Source: Halichondria panicea (lineage: Eukaryota > Porifera > Demospongiae > Suberitida > Halichondriidae). Taken from it: a DNA stretch of 64,000 nucleotides. The notes under the pieces were generated by a model, which worked only from the letters and a program-made list of their open reading frames with translations, ran no database searches and was not told the DNA's origin. Made by a program: the position numbers and the translations under genes. This document shows, piece by piece, positions 12,356 to 23,427 of the stretch; position 1 is the first letter of the stretch; every line of letters starts with the position of its first letter. The DNA lies in assembly GCF_963675165.1 (NCBI RefSeq), contig NC_087392.1, positions 823,001-887,000 on the forward strand, given 5' to 3'.

Positions 12356-14337
12356 ATGGAAGAGGTTGATCTCTACGAGGACATCTTCTTGCCAGTGGTT
12401 CTAGGTGCACAGAAAGACAGTGAGGAGGTAAAGTTTACCAGATGCTCATAGCTAGATTGACAACTTGTGATCTTTCTCCAGGAGAACGACGATGATGATG
12501 ATCACCCAGTGGATGTGTCTTCTGCTGAAATATTGAAGCTCAAGGAAATTGTATGTAAAATAGCATCTCACATGGTTACGTTGTAACATTATATTTGTAA
12601 GTCGTAGACTGCCACTATTAAAATCCAACACTCCTTGATCCTATTGGCTGTTGTAGCCACGCTAATTATAAATATACAAAAAATGATATCATTCTGTTGT
12701 ACGTTAGTCCTCACAGCTAACTGCGCAGAACACTGCCCTAAAGAAGAACATCTCTTGCCTCTACAAGACGGCCCAACAGGAGCTGGAGAGAAAGGAGAGC
12801 TTAATCGAGAGACTCATGAAACGGTAAGCTAGGCTATGGACACTAGTCTACAATACTCTGTTGTTAACTGCCTCCTCCTCTGTGCAGGGTCAAATGGCTG
12901 GAGAGGAACTCGGATTCCCCTATATCACAATCGAGAAAATTCGAACTTAACAATGACGCTCACCAACAATTAGAACATGTACAAACTGAAGTAGTAAAAA
13001 ATCCGGAAATATCGCAGAGAATTCGTAGAGATGAAATAAGAAGTGAAATACGTCCTACGAGTGAAAAGATCTGTCGACCAAAAAATAACGAAGAAAAGAG
13101 TGATGACAATATTGACAAAAGAGGAGGATTGCCAACAACAAGAACCAGGAGACATGTCCCTAATCATGTCACAACATCTACTACAAGAGCTGACGAAAAC
13201 ACACCTCACGCGACTGATCGACAAAGAAGGAAAAGATTGCTAACTTCAAGAGAACACAACGAGACAAAACGACACAAGGACATGATGCCTACGCGTGAAG
13301 GCAGACCTAGAGGCACATCTCCTGCCCCCCAAAAACTGACTAGAAGCAGATCTAGAGATATTCATCGTGATTATGGACGACACGAGACAAGGCAACGCTA
13401 TTCACATCACCAAAAAGAAAACCGAGATGATGCAAGGCTAGAAAGAAGAAGAAGAAAACGTTCTCCATCTCCTCCACAGTCATGTGATGGAGGGGATCTA
13501 CGTAAGATACTCAAACGGAAGCGTTCTAGGCTGGAGCAAACTCCTAAAGCAGACCACACCCCCAATGACATATCCCCCACCGTTGAGAGGGAGCAGGGTT
13601 CGTGTTCTTCCACCCCCTCATATGGAGAGCTAATTGAAGATGAACTACTGGAGCTTGAATTTGATGAACCGTACACAAGTAGTGCTGAGCTGTCCTGTCC
13701 ATCACCCAGTGAAGATAATGAGCAAATTCGTACTAACAATGAAGTTGAGTCTGTCACGAGTGATAGCGCTGAAAGTCAAGACACTAAGACAAACCAAAAT
13801 GGAGGTTTCGATACTGATGTTGTTGTACAGTCTGCCCCTGTTGATGAGAATAAACTAGCTACTGACACTGCTAACACTGCATATGATCAAAGAATTGAAG
13901 ATGAAAACAACACACACTGTGATGAGATTGAAAGCACTGTTTGCAAAGAAACCAACACTGATGAACTTGAGAACCCAAAGACTCCTAGTGATAGTGAAGA
14001 AGAAGAGCTGGAAGATGGGGAGATTGATGATCCAGAGGAGATAACAGAACGAGACTCTGCAATGGACCATGAAACTAACGAGAAGCACAAAACCCCACAA
14101 GATCCAAGAAAGGTCACTCATCAACCAAGAGAGCATAACTCCCGACCCACCCCCCTGGAGCTGTCTGACAGACCCAACAGACACTCGCCCCTTCCCAGGA
14201 GACAAGAGCATCGTTCACGAAAGAGATTGGACCGTTCATCAAGAAAGCTGACTGTTCGAAGAGAGCGTGATGACATGAGGTCCAGTAGGCATGGTGACAG
14301 CGATGTGTACTCAAGGAGAGAGAAGAACAAACGTTGA
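12356..14337 (+). CDS. FLASH (CASP8AP2)-like protein
   Basis: Four exons (12356-12427, 12482-12550, 12708-12823, 12888-14337) join in frame to about 568 residues. The N-terminus has VDLYEDIFLP, resembling the LDLYEEIL segment of FLASH. It is followed by ALKKNISCLYKTAQQELERK, which closely follows the FLASH coiled-coil LKKNISALIKTARVEINRK. In animals this N-terminal region of FLASH binds LSM11 of the U7 snRNP and supports replication-dependent histone mRNA 3' processing in histone locus bodies. The rest is a highly charged, low-complexity region: Arg/Lys/His-rich near residues 90-260, then acidic (EEEELEDGEIDDPEE), then basic to the end. That composition suits a disordered nuclear scaffold. 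The protein is much shorter than vertebrate FLASH and the C-terminal SANT-like domain was not seen. A generic SR-like nuclear protein remains possible. Confidence 0.6.
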
Positions 14338-14399
14338 TGTTGTGTGTATCATCATAATTATAATTATATGAACCTTGTAAATTCATGGATTATTTCGTT

Positions 14400-14645
14400 T
14401 CATAACATTTTCTTTTTGGTAAAGATCATTCATTCGACTGTTGATAAAAAATTAATTACGATAAATATCGAATATTTACTATTCAACTGCTTTAATTGGG
14501 ATTGTTCGCAATAATTTCTTTTTTGGTAAAGATCATTCATTCGACTATCGACAGCTTAACTAATTACGGTAAATATTGTTATTTTTAATGCAACTGTTGA
14601 CTGCTTTAATAAATTATTATGGAGGATTTTTTCGCAATAATTAGA
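14400..14645. repeat. Diverged tandem duplication of about 120 bp
   Basis: TTGGTAAAGATCATTCATTC occurs twice, near 14417 and 14525. Each copy is followed by ATTACG(A/G)TAAATAT, an AACTG..CTGCTTTAAT block and TTCGCAATAATT. The duplicated segment lies between the convergent FLASH-like and sestrin genes. Confidence 0.8.
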
Positions 14646-14860
14646 AGTGCATGAATAATAATAATATGTTTAGTTGACAGCAATGTGATGATGACATTTC
14701 AATGCTAAAAAATTATAGGCTCACTATGACATAAAGTCTATAAGTTATATTGAATTGCTCCTTATATTGAATTGCTCCGATCACTTGATAGACTTGCCAA
14801 ACTAACAGACACATATACATGACTGACCACGACACAACACGAGAGAAACAACCATTGCAG

Positions 14861-17800
14861 CTATTTCATACATGTCATTATCGCTCTAAGTCCGTAAATG
14901 AGTTCTGCTTGGAGTCTCGCCTCCAATATCAAAATGTTCACATGAACCTGTAAGTTTGTGTGTGTGTGGGTGTGATGTGTGTGTGTGGGTGTGATGTGTG
15001 TGTGGGTTTGATGTGTGTGTGGGTGTAATGATTATACCAGCACATAAAACAGGAGTCGTGTTTCATAGAAACAACACTAACTAGGGTGGGTAGTTTTTTC
15101 ACATAAACTAAGTGTTTACCTTTTCTGAATTATCGAGTCCTCTCATTGAGTTATCAAAGTCAAACCGAGTGGCTTTCTCGGGAAAGCAAGATACCATTCT
15201 AACGTACGTCTTAAACGGTATGTCCAACATTTGATTCACCTGTGGTCAAACAAGTACATAGGAAGTCAACAGTTTAGGGGGTACGGGATCATTCACATAA
15301 GAGCCAGAATACACAGCACTAGACTTATGCCTCATTGGACCCCGAGTATGACAATGCCACTACAGATACAAGCACTAAGTGCTGGTTTTCACTTAAACTG
15401 AAGCTGTACATCCCAGTATCACACAAGGAAGTGTGTATTAATATAGGGGCTCACTCTTCTGTAGTTGTAGTCATCGTGTCTGATTCCCTTTATGCTGTGG
15501 ATGTAGTACCAGATGGAGAGTCTGAAAGGCTCAGTGTCAACATCTTTCTTGTCTGCCACTCTATAGATGTGTGTGTGTGTGTGTGAAGGTAATAGCTCAG
15601 GACGCAAGGAATTGGGAGACGAATCAACAGAAGAAATTTACGCCACTAAGCACTAAGCCATAGAGCCCCCCACCTTCTGTAGGTCATGTGACAAGCTTCC
15701 TTGAACCTTTCCTCTAGGAGGGGGCCCAGGTCAGGGTAGACTCGAGTCAGGAATGGGAAGCCATGATCCTCCCATGAGTAATCCTGCATGGACAAGTACA
15801 ATGTATAATTGTAATAACAGCGTCCAGACACGCCCTATGAAGTGGCCCAATTAAGAACATTTGAGCCCCTACTACACACATTCCAGTATCAACCCATCAA
15901 AATCAGCTGATGGGGTGATATACAATAAATGCCAGGAGGGGGAGGTGAACCTCAGACAACTGTCCAGACCACATGAAATTAAACTTTTACCCCATAAAAT
16001 GCTGGACCCTTCTGGACTACCAATTTCAACAGCAGTTAAATGCAATTACACACTGCTAAAATTGACCTACAAACCCTGACCTACATGTAGGTACAGAAAC
16101 ACACCTCTCAAACCACTCAAACCACTCAGACACAAAATAAATAGATCATGTCCACAAATTGTTGTACACAATTACATTTTACATGCAGTAATGCGTCTGC
16201 ATGTACACAGAGAGTTAGCTCACCCTTGCCCTGAGTGTTACAGCAGAGGCGTGGACAAACTCCTCGTGCTCATAGTCTGGGTCATCCAGGTAGTGTGCAA
16301 GACTGACTGGAGTGGGTACTGCCATCTTGGGTCGCTTCATGTCCACTGGAGGAGGGGGAAACATTTAGGGTAAAGAATATGATGCACACACTTTAAAAGT
16401 ATCCATAAAGTACGTTGGCTTCACACAGACAAAACAAAACACAAAAGCATGCAAGTCCAGGTATGATTTGTAGTAAATACCATAACTTGCAACACATGAC
16501 ACTATGTGTTTGTATACAGAGATACTCACGTCCTGCTGATGAAGCTGCATCCTCAAACATGAGATTCTTGTGCTCCTGGGACTCTTCGTCGCTGGAGCTC
16601 TCGTTCTTTACCTGCTGTAGCTTTTGCATCAGACTATCAGTCATCTTTTGGTGGTCACAGTCAGTCAGGGTGTCTTCAAGATTCTTTGACGCTCCATTCA
16701 GAACTTGATCTGACATCTTCGGGTTTGAGGCTGGTGTTGTTAATTAAAGAATATGAAACGATCAATGTGGACAGCATATCTCACTGTACATGTAAGCTAC
16801 AGGAAATTATAAAACAAAAGCAAAGTGCAGCTTTGGCAGGAGATAAACAAACTAGTATATTCAGAGAATGCAAACGAGTACTCCACTCACATTCAATGAA
16901 GTGGTGTATTCTAGACTGCAGGACACTGGGGTGGGTGGGTGATCGCGCCATTGGAGAGATGGGACCGGAGTCTGTCACATCCGAGTCAGACGTTTGTCTG
17001 CCCCCCCGGCCCAGTGCAGGGTTTGTACAGTAGTCTGTGATATCCATCGGGCCGTTTTTCAGTCCGTCTGTATGCCCAAAATCTGTGTCTATCTCAGGAT
17101 TGATTCCACATCCGAGGGCAAATCCAGCCAACGCGTGAACGTGAGCCATGATGGCCACGGCATGGACCAGCTCTGACACTGACCAACTGTCTGCACCCGA
17201 TACCAGGTTCTGTGTGTGACAATTTATGTGATTATAAGTATAAGTATACTGGTAAAAAAACTATATAATTAGCATTATTAGAGGGTACTATCTTAGCCTG
17301 CTTACCTTGACAGTCTCGGGTTTGACGAACCAGGCCTGATGGGCCAGCAACTTGTTGAGGTTGAGCAGGCTCTTCATCTTGGGTGTTAAGTATTGGAGCC
17401 CCTTGAGCCACAGAGGATCACCGTCGTGTTTTAGGAACTCCTTCTCGTGCATTGTCACCTAACAGGCAAAACAAGAGAGAACATAAAAATAAGTTCTTAT
17501 TGGCCCAACAGGTTAGGCAGTGGCAGGGCCTCATTTTTGACAGTCAGGGCTATTCCTGGGGGGTTGCCCACAGTGTTGTCCCCGAAGCAATTTATACTGC
17601 CAAAGTCATATTCAAAGCCTGGAACAACATTGTGCAACACCGTGTAGTGTATTCAGGCTATGAAAGGTTGGCTAGCCCTATTCAGACAGTTCTAATAATT
17701 CTAAGCCCATATTAAGGTACACAGGACATTCCAGGGCATGAATAGCCTACATTAGGTGGGGGAGTGTTGGGGGTGTGTGAGAGGTTTGTATACACATGAC

Positions 17801-19903
17801 AGGAAACACATGTATGACCTTGACTCACTAAGGGGCTTCAGAATACACCTAAATGCAAAAATGAAACCCAAGTGATGGAATTACAAATTCAATATCAATG
17901 GCAGCTCTAGTTGATGTATCATATCACAATGGTCCTATCAGTATAGCATACGGTTATACAGTCAAGTAAATTTCAGGGGATAATTACATGTATGATAAAC
18001 TAACTAAGATCAACAGCACTCAACTGTTACGTGTATATAATGTAGTTTCTCTTAATAATCAACCACTTTCAGGAATGTACATGTATGGCTACTCCACTCA
18101 CCAAATAAGAGCACTTGTGCCGACTTGCTGCCTGTAGGGAGCATAGCAACAGCAATGAACAGCAGAACTATGTACAAGTCAAATGACATGAAAACCATGC
18201 AAACCATTCTAGTATAGCACTAAAAGCCTAAAAGCAATCCAAACACTATCTTTGTGTACACTGATGTAAGTCGGTGTCATACTGACAAATCACAGTTGTA
18301 CGTACACACAGGGAACTTTGCAGTCATCTATACTTCCCTGAAGTAAAACATACAAAAAAGGATATAATTGGCAAAGAATTCGATAGGACACAGCCCTGGA
18401 ATCTAGTGAACTAGTCTGATCCAACAAGGGCTATTCAAACAGGCCAAGACATCTTGTTCTAGAACACACAGTGTGAGTGGGCGCAGATGTTCAACAATCT
18501 ACTAAACAGCTATTGAAACAGAAAATAAATACAAGTAGAGTACACAACACATCCATTATAAAGTGTTCAATACAGCCTAGCAATGCATGACACAACCTCG
18601 CTGAATTACCAGTATTGCGATGTAATTGCGAACGTCGAGGGACAGGGGCCCGTTCCCGTCCATGAGGAAGTCGTGGGTTTTGGTGAATCTCATTAAGTAG
18701 GAGGGGTGGAAGCCCAGGAGTTGGACAATATTCGAGAGGCGTCCATCGTGGAGGAATGTCTCCTCGTATATTGATTGTACTTTACACTGCAGGGATGGAT
18801 GAGCAGGTCAACCACACGCAATTAACCACAATTGTGTAGGTATGCACACGAATACCTGCGCCTAATCCTTGTAATAACAGCCCTCATATCAAATGTCACA
18901 GCTCTCCTAATACAATGTATCAAATTCAAGAGACATACCTTCTAGATATGGCTAGACTACACATGGAAGTGGCAATGTTCACAGTATGCTTGACCTTGTG
19001 GTCAATTGCTTTATTGTTGTTTAACAAAGGGTGGGCTGTGTGGTGGTCAACTTACCAGTGCTGATTGATAAGTCCATTCTTCATTACCGTAGATTATCGT
19101 CTGAGGACATAACAGAGAGGTTTAATAGTGTACCATACAAAGTACATGTACACACCATTAATAATTACAAGGAAAGAACTAGAATGCAGGACTAACTTGA
19201 GCAAATAGTGCATTCATTGCTGTAAGAAATACTAAACATGGCAATTCTCGGCTGCTGATATTCATTGTGTAAACAATGAACAATGTTCAGTCAATCAGGC
19301 CATGGATGCCAGCAAAGAATGTGAATATTCTCACCTCAGTTTGAGGGATGAATGAAGATGGTCCCACAAAGAGCGGCGTTGGAACATTATACCCTAGTTT
19401 CTGTGGAGGGTGACATTGATGCATAAAAGTAGAATTCCAAAAAACTGATGCAATAAGACCGTAACTATGGAACAAAAATGCCCTAACAACTCCAGTTGGT
19501 GTGAAATCTGAAGTGCACCCATTCTCATAGGAATGAAACCATGCAGCACAACAGTTAGTTATAGTTCCAGACTTACCTTCAGTTCTTGTAGTATTCCAGC
19601 TGCATTCTCTCTGATATCTCTGAAGGGTGCAGTCACAGATAATCTGAGCACAGTAGGGAGATGGGCTTGTAGCAAGTTGACTGCAGAGGGGTCATCTCTT
19701 TTACTTATCCAGCACAAGCATGCTTTCTTAAACTTCTCAAAGAATGTGGCTCTCTCTGCCTCGTCTCTTCTGAAGAGGCCTCCAAAATAGTACAGTGTAG
19801 TATCTTCTTCTTCTATGTCTTGCTCATCCCCATCTTCAAAACAGGCGTCACCGTTGAAGTGGCTCTGGTTGAAATCACTGGTCATTCTCAGTGTAGCTAA
19901 CAT
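14861..19903 (-). CDS. SESN: Sestrin, stress-inducible GATOR2-binding regulator of mTORC1
   Basis: Sestrins are stress proteins that restrain mTORC1 through GATOR2; vertebrate SESN1/2 also sense leucine. The first visible ATG is at 19903 (exon to about 19577). Following exons include about 19397-19343, 18785-18611 (ending DVRNYIAIL), and one near 18115-18137 whose product AASRHKCSYLV contains the redox-motif cysteine of the family. Then come 17459-17310, 17207-16890 (SELVHAVAIMAHVHALAGFA) and a Ser/Glu-rich linker (16720-16530). Further exons lie at about 16345-16225, 15784-15672 (YSWEDHGFPFL), 15555-15445 (SIWYYIHSIKGIRHDDYNY), 15239-15120 and 14946-14861. The last ends ARLQAELIYGLRAIMTCM. 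Family membership is clear. Several leucine-pocket positions differ from human SESN2. It diverges from the RAB39-like gene and converges with the FLASH-like gene. Confidence 0.93.
14948..15025. repeat. GT-rich minisatellite
   Basis: Degenerate copies of GTGTGTGTGGGTGTGATGT are repeated in the last intron of the sestrin gene, immediately before the final coding exon on the minus strand. Confidence 0.8.
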
Positions 19904-20154
19904 TTGCTTGGATATCTCAGACACTTCACAATAGAGACTAAAGTACCTTCTGGAGACAAACTACAGCCTTTATCAGACAGCAAAAAACACGCGGACTCTT
20001 TTTCTTACCAAAGACCTTCCCCAATTATCGGGGGACTAAGTTTTTCTTCTCCCCCTAACACTGTGGCGTCACGCCCACTTTATCAGGTGACCGCCTTCTA
20101 TAGCGACCCTTTGCAAAAGTCAGCTCAATGCTGCTCTGTTGATTTTTCCTAGCA
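19904..20154. promoter_or_regulatory. Divergent sestrin / RAB39 promoter region
   Basis: The two start codons are separated by 251 bp. The segment contains GGCGTCACGCCC near 20063, which includes the CGTCA half-site of CRE/ATF elements. Stress induction of sestrins by ATF-type factors is known in other animals, but function of this site is only a guess. Confidence 0.5.
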
Positions 20155-20853
20155 ATGGCTGAGATTGGATATCTGTACCAGTTCAGACTCATCTTGATAG
20201 GAGAGAGCACAGTGGGCAAGTCCAGCCTCCTCAGGCAGTTTAAGGAGGGCGAATATTTTGCAGACATTAGTCTCACAGTAGGTGTGGACTTCCATGCCAA
20301 GGTGGTGGAGGTGAATGGGTTCCCTATCAAGCTACAGCTGTGGGACACTGCTGGACAAGACCGATTCCGAGCCATTGTGAAAGCGTACTATCGAAACGCA
20401 GTTGGAGGGCTGCTTGTGTATGATATAACAAGCCGTGACTCGTTCTCCAAGCTCGACATCTGGTTGGAAGATGCCTTGAGGAATGCTGAGCCTCACAAAC
20501 CTGTGTTCCTGCTCGTAGGCAATAAGTGTGATCAAGAGAAGTCTCGTGAAGTCTCAAAAGAAGAAGGGGAACAATATGCTCGAGATCATGATATGGAGTA
20601 CATTGAAACATCAGCAAAGACGGGTCGATATGTCGATGAGTGTTTCTACAGAATAGCCAAGAGGATTTTTCAGATGGTTCACGATGGCTACATTACTGTG
20701 CAAGATGGCTGGGATGGTGTGAAAAAAGGTGATCCCACAACGAACACTGGAAGGAGGCCTCCCTATGGAGATGGTCACTACAATGGAACTGTATCTTTTC
20801 AAGGCAATGTCACCAAGGAAAGAGACTCTGATTCTAAAAGAAAGTGTTGTTAG
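20155..20853 (+). CDS. RAB39: RAB39-like small GTPase
   Basis: A single intronless frame of 232 residues encodes a complete Rab. The P-loop is GESTVGKS, the switch II motif DTAGQDRFR, the base-recognition motif NKCD, the G5 motif ETSAK, and the tail ends KRKCC for double geranylgeranylation. The start LYQFRLILIG and the C-terminal ITVQDGWDGVKKG match the RAB39 signatures LYQFRLIVIG and ITIQEGWEGVKSG. RAB39 proteins act on late endosomes, Golgi and autophagy. Human RAB39B is reported as a substrate of the C9orf72-SMCR8 complex, and SMCR8 lies 8 kb away. The effector-loop threonine is in ISLTVGVDF, where vertebrates have DPTVGVDF. The lack of introns is unusual among its neighbours and could reflect an old retrocopy. 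Confidence 0.9.
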   Translation: MAEIGYLYQFRLILIGESTVGKSSLLRQFKEGEYFADISLTVGVDFHAKVVEVNGFPIKLQLWDTAGQDRFRAIVKAYYRNAVGGLLVYDITSRDSFSKLDIWLEDALRNAEPHKPVFLLVGNKCDQEKSREVSKEEGEQYARDHDMEYIETSAKTGRYVDECFYRIAKRIFQMVHDGYITVQDGWDGVKKGDPTTNTGRRPPYGDGHYNGTVSFQGNVTKERDSDSKRKCC

Positions 20854-21106
20854 CATTGGTGTCAACATGTCATTGTGATTCAATGGACCTTTTGTTTTTT
20901 AACATGCATGCATGTAATGTGTGTCTTTAGCTGCTTTGCAACAATGAGATGAGATGAAATCTGTGCAAAAGTGGGGGTGGGGCTAGACATGAAAAGGGGA
21001 TTTCTCTGGGAGTTTCTCTACCAAGTATAGATGATACTAGATGCTGATCTAGTGTTTATAGTCCTCTGAAAATTGTCTCCAAGAACTAGCTATACATGCA
21101 GGAACT

Positions 21107-23356
21107 ATGGAAGGTGGGTCTAGTTAGCTAGAGTTTGGCATGTCATCATTATAATTATATAGTTTATAACAAACTATAATTTATAGACAACACTAAAATG
21201 AAAATGATAATTGGAGAAGTTTTCTCTGAGGTCCAAGAAATTACAGAATGGATGACTCTCGGTGTGCATTTGAATCTGGAGCTACCACAACTTAAGAGAA
21301 TCGAGCTGATGCACTCAGATCCAAAACGACATCTTCTTGACATGCTAGACACTTGGCTCAATACAATGCCTGAAGCTTCTTGGTCGGACATTGTTCGTGC
21401 ACTGAGAAAAATGGAGCAGAATGTGTTGGCTGGAAACATTGAGGCAAAGTTTATCAACACTACCACCAACGGTACTTATAACTGTCTGTGCAACATTAAT
21501 TTGGCTGCTGGGGGTTTTCAGCTAATTAGAGTCTACGTCCCATACATTCATGTTTACAGAGGAAATTGACGAGTGCTTTTCAAAACGCCCACGGATCAGT
21601 GAGCCAGAAGAATGTGCTGACAGTAATGGTACAGTTGCATGTATGTAGAGTCTAGTTTTACAAGTGCATATCATCTTTCATGTGTATAGGTGTAATCAAA
21701 GAGAAAGCCTTGAAACTTAATACTCAACATATAAAGGAACTCTTCGCACAACTGGTTTTACACATTCTACAAGCACTTGAAACTCTCAAGACTGATGTTG
21801 AGGATGTCTGCTTAGTCGTCTCAAACTTTCCCTGCTCTGCCAAGTACACAAACATCATCTTTTTTGACAAGCACCGAGAAGAAGTACGAAATGCTCCATC
21901 CTTGAGAGCCCTCTTTGCTCTTCTTGGTGAATACGAGTATTGGAACTGGAAGAATTGTGGCCTCCTACATGCACTTGTATGGACGTTTGGAACAGATAAA
22001 TTAAAAGAAAGAACGAAACAGTACGAAAAAGAGGTGCAGGCTTTTCACATCAATATAAAGCTCAGCACTTTGGCTAGTACAGCTCCTGGTGATGATAAAA
22101 CTGATAAAAGGACCGATTTTGTTAAGTTAACAGCCAAGCTTGAAAAAGGCCTTCCTTGGTCTGACTATACCATGCAATGTGTTGAAAAGTTTTGGGAATC
22201 GTTTACCAAAGAATATTTGCTTGAGAAGTACACACTCTTCTTTCATAACGCCAAGCCTGGGTGTGTATGTCTTACTTTTCTCATCCCGGCTGCCATTGCA
22301 CCTTATCTTATTGTTGAGTCTCAATCTAAGTCGGTATTTCTGGCTTCTCAGGACATCGTAAAGCTGACAATTCAGGAACAGTGTGTGTTTGAGTCCGGCA
22401 ACAGCTCTAAAGAGAAGCTATCAATTGCCCAGGTACGTGTTTTATTTATTTATTTTGTGTCGTATTACTGAATAGTGGCTCTTTTAATGCAGGCTGAAAA
22501 ACCAAATACTGATGATGAATGTCTCATAGCTGAAAATGATTCACTAAGAGATCTAGTGCAGGTTTGTGAATTCCTCAAGAGTACAGGCGTGTAATTATAT
22601 AATTAGGTACATGTTTGTGAAATAATTGACAGACGTCAGATCAGAGTGGACTTGTGTATATATACAAACACCTAGTAAATGCTTAGTAAAAGTACATTAT
22701 AATAAGTGTTATATGTAGCCCAATTTTGTATCTTCTATATAGACTCTGCAGCAAGACAATGCTGAGCAATTGGAGCTAATAACAGGTTTGAACATTCCTG
22801 GGCCAATGCACATAGTATTTAATCTTCCTACTCTTGCAGAGTTGAAGGCTCAGCAAAGGCTCACAGTGCCAGTATCCAGTCAGTCCATGGGAGGGAATTC
22901 TGAGGAGGAATGTGTCTCTTATAACATTGGCAATCGCTCACATTTTGCATGGACTCTAAACCTCAATGGTTTCTTTTACAACCACATCCATAGCCACGAC
23001 TCCAATGTTCTACAGAGTAGCTATTTCGTTGCACCAAATGAAAAGTCCCACTATCAAGTGATTCTATCTCCTCGATCCTATGACAAATGGGACAGTCGTC
23101 ACTGTTCCTTGTTCCTGGTAGCACATGGGAGTAATGTAACATTCCCCAGTACGGTTGTGCTACAGTGCAGGTTACCTGGGTTGCAAGGAGAAGGTGACAT
23201 AGAGCAATATTTCCAGTATCATGATGCAGATCTAATTGAGCAAAGGAAGGAGATAGCTCCTAATTGCTTTATCATTAGCGGTATGCACTCATTCCTTAGC
23301 TACTCATTTTTCATGAAACATTTGAATGTCATGCCATTCTTTCAGATAGTAGTTGA
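21107..23356 (+). CDS. Death-domain protein with two unassigned domains
   Basis: Exons 21107-21113, 21187-21471, 21560-21628, 21690-22432, 22493-22561, 22743-23280 and 23346-23356 join in phase to 573 residues. The seven-base first exon (ATGGAAG) is an inference from splice phase. Residues of about 10-90 form a death domain (WMTLGVHLNLELPQLKRIEL, then WSDIVRALRKM), a protein-interaction fold of apoptosis and innate immune signalling. Residues of about 115-370 are mostly helical with FALLGEYEYWNWKNCGLLHA and LKERTKQYEKEVQAF. I recognise this as a pattern seen beside death domains in sponge and cnidarian proteins but cannot name it. Residues of about 410-570 look beta-rich (FAWTLNLNGFFYNHIH, CSLFLVAHG). 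The stop is 71 bp from that of the convergent B3GALT6 gene. Confidence 0.75.
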
Positions 23357-23427
23357 TCTTTCTTTTTAATTTTTTATTAACATGTGTATAATTTTCTTAT
23401 TAGCAAAATATATAAAAAAATTGAAAT

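Noticed and set aside
13407-13757. Serine-rich minus-strand open frame
   Set aside because: It is the complement of the Glu/Asp/Arg-rich coding sequence of the FLASH-like gene.
19904-19924. Extension of sestrin upstream of the ATG at 19903 (GTG at 19924)
   Set aside because: The frame is open there, but no ATG occurs upstream on the minus strand before the RAB39 start; GTG starts are not expected in animal nuclear genes.
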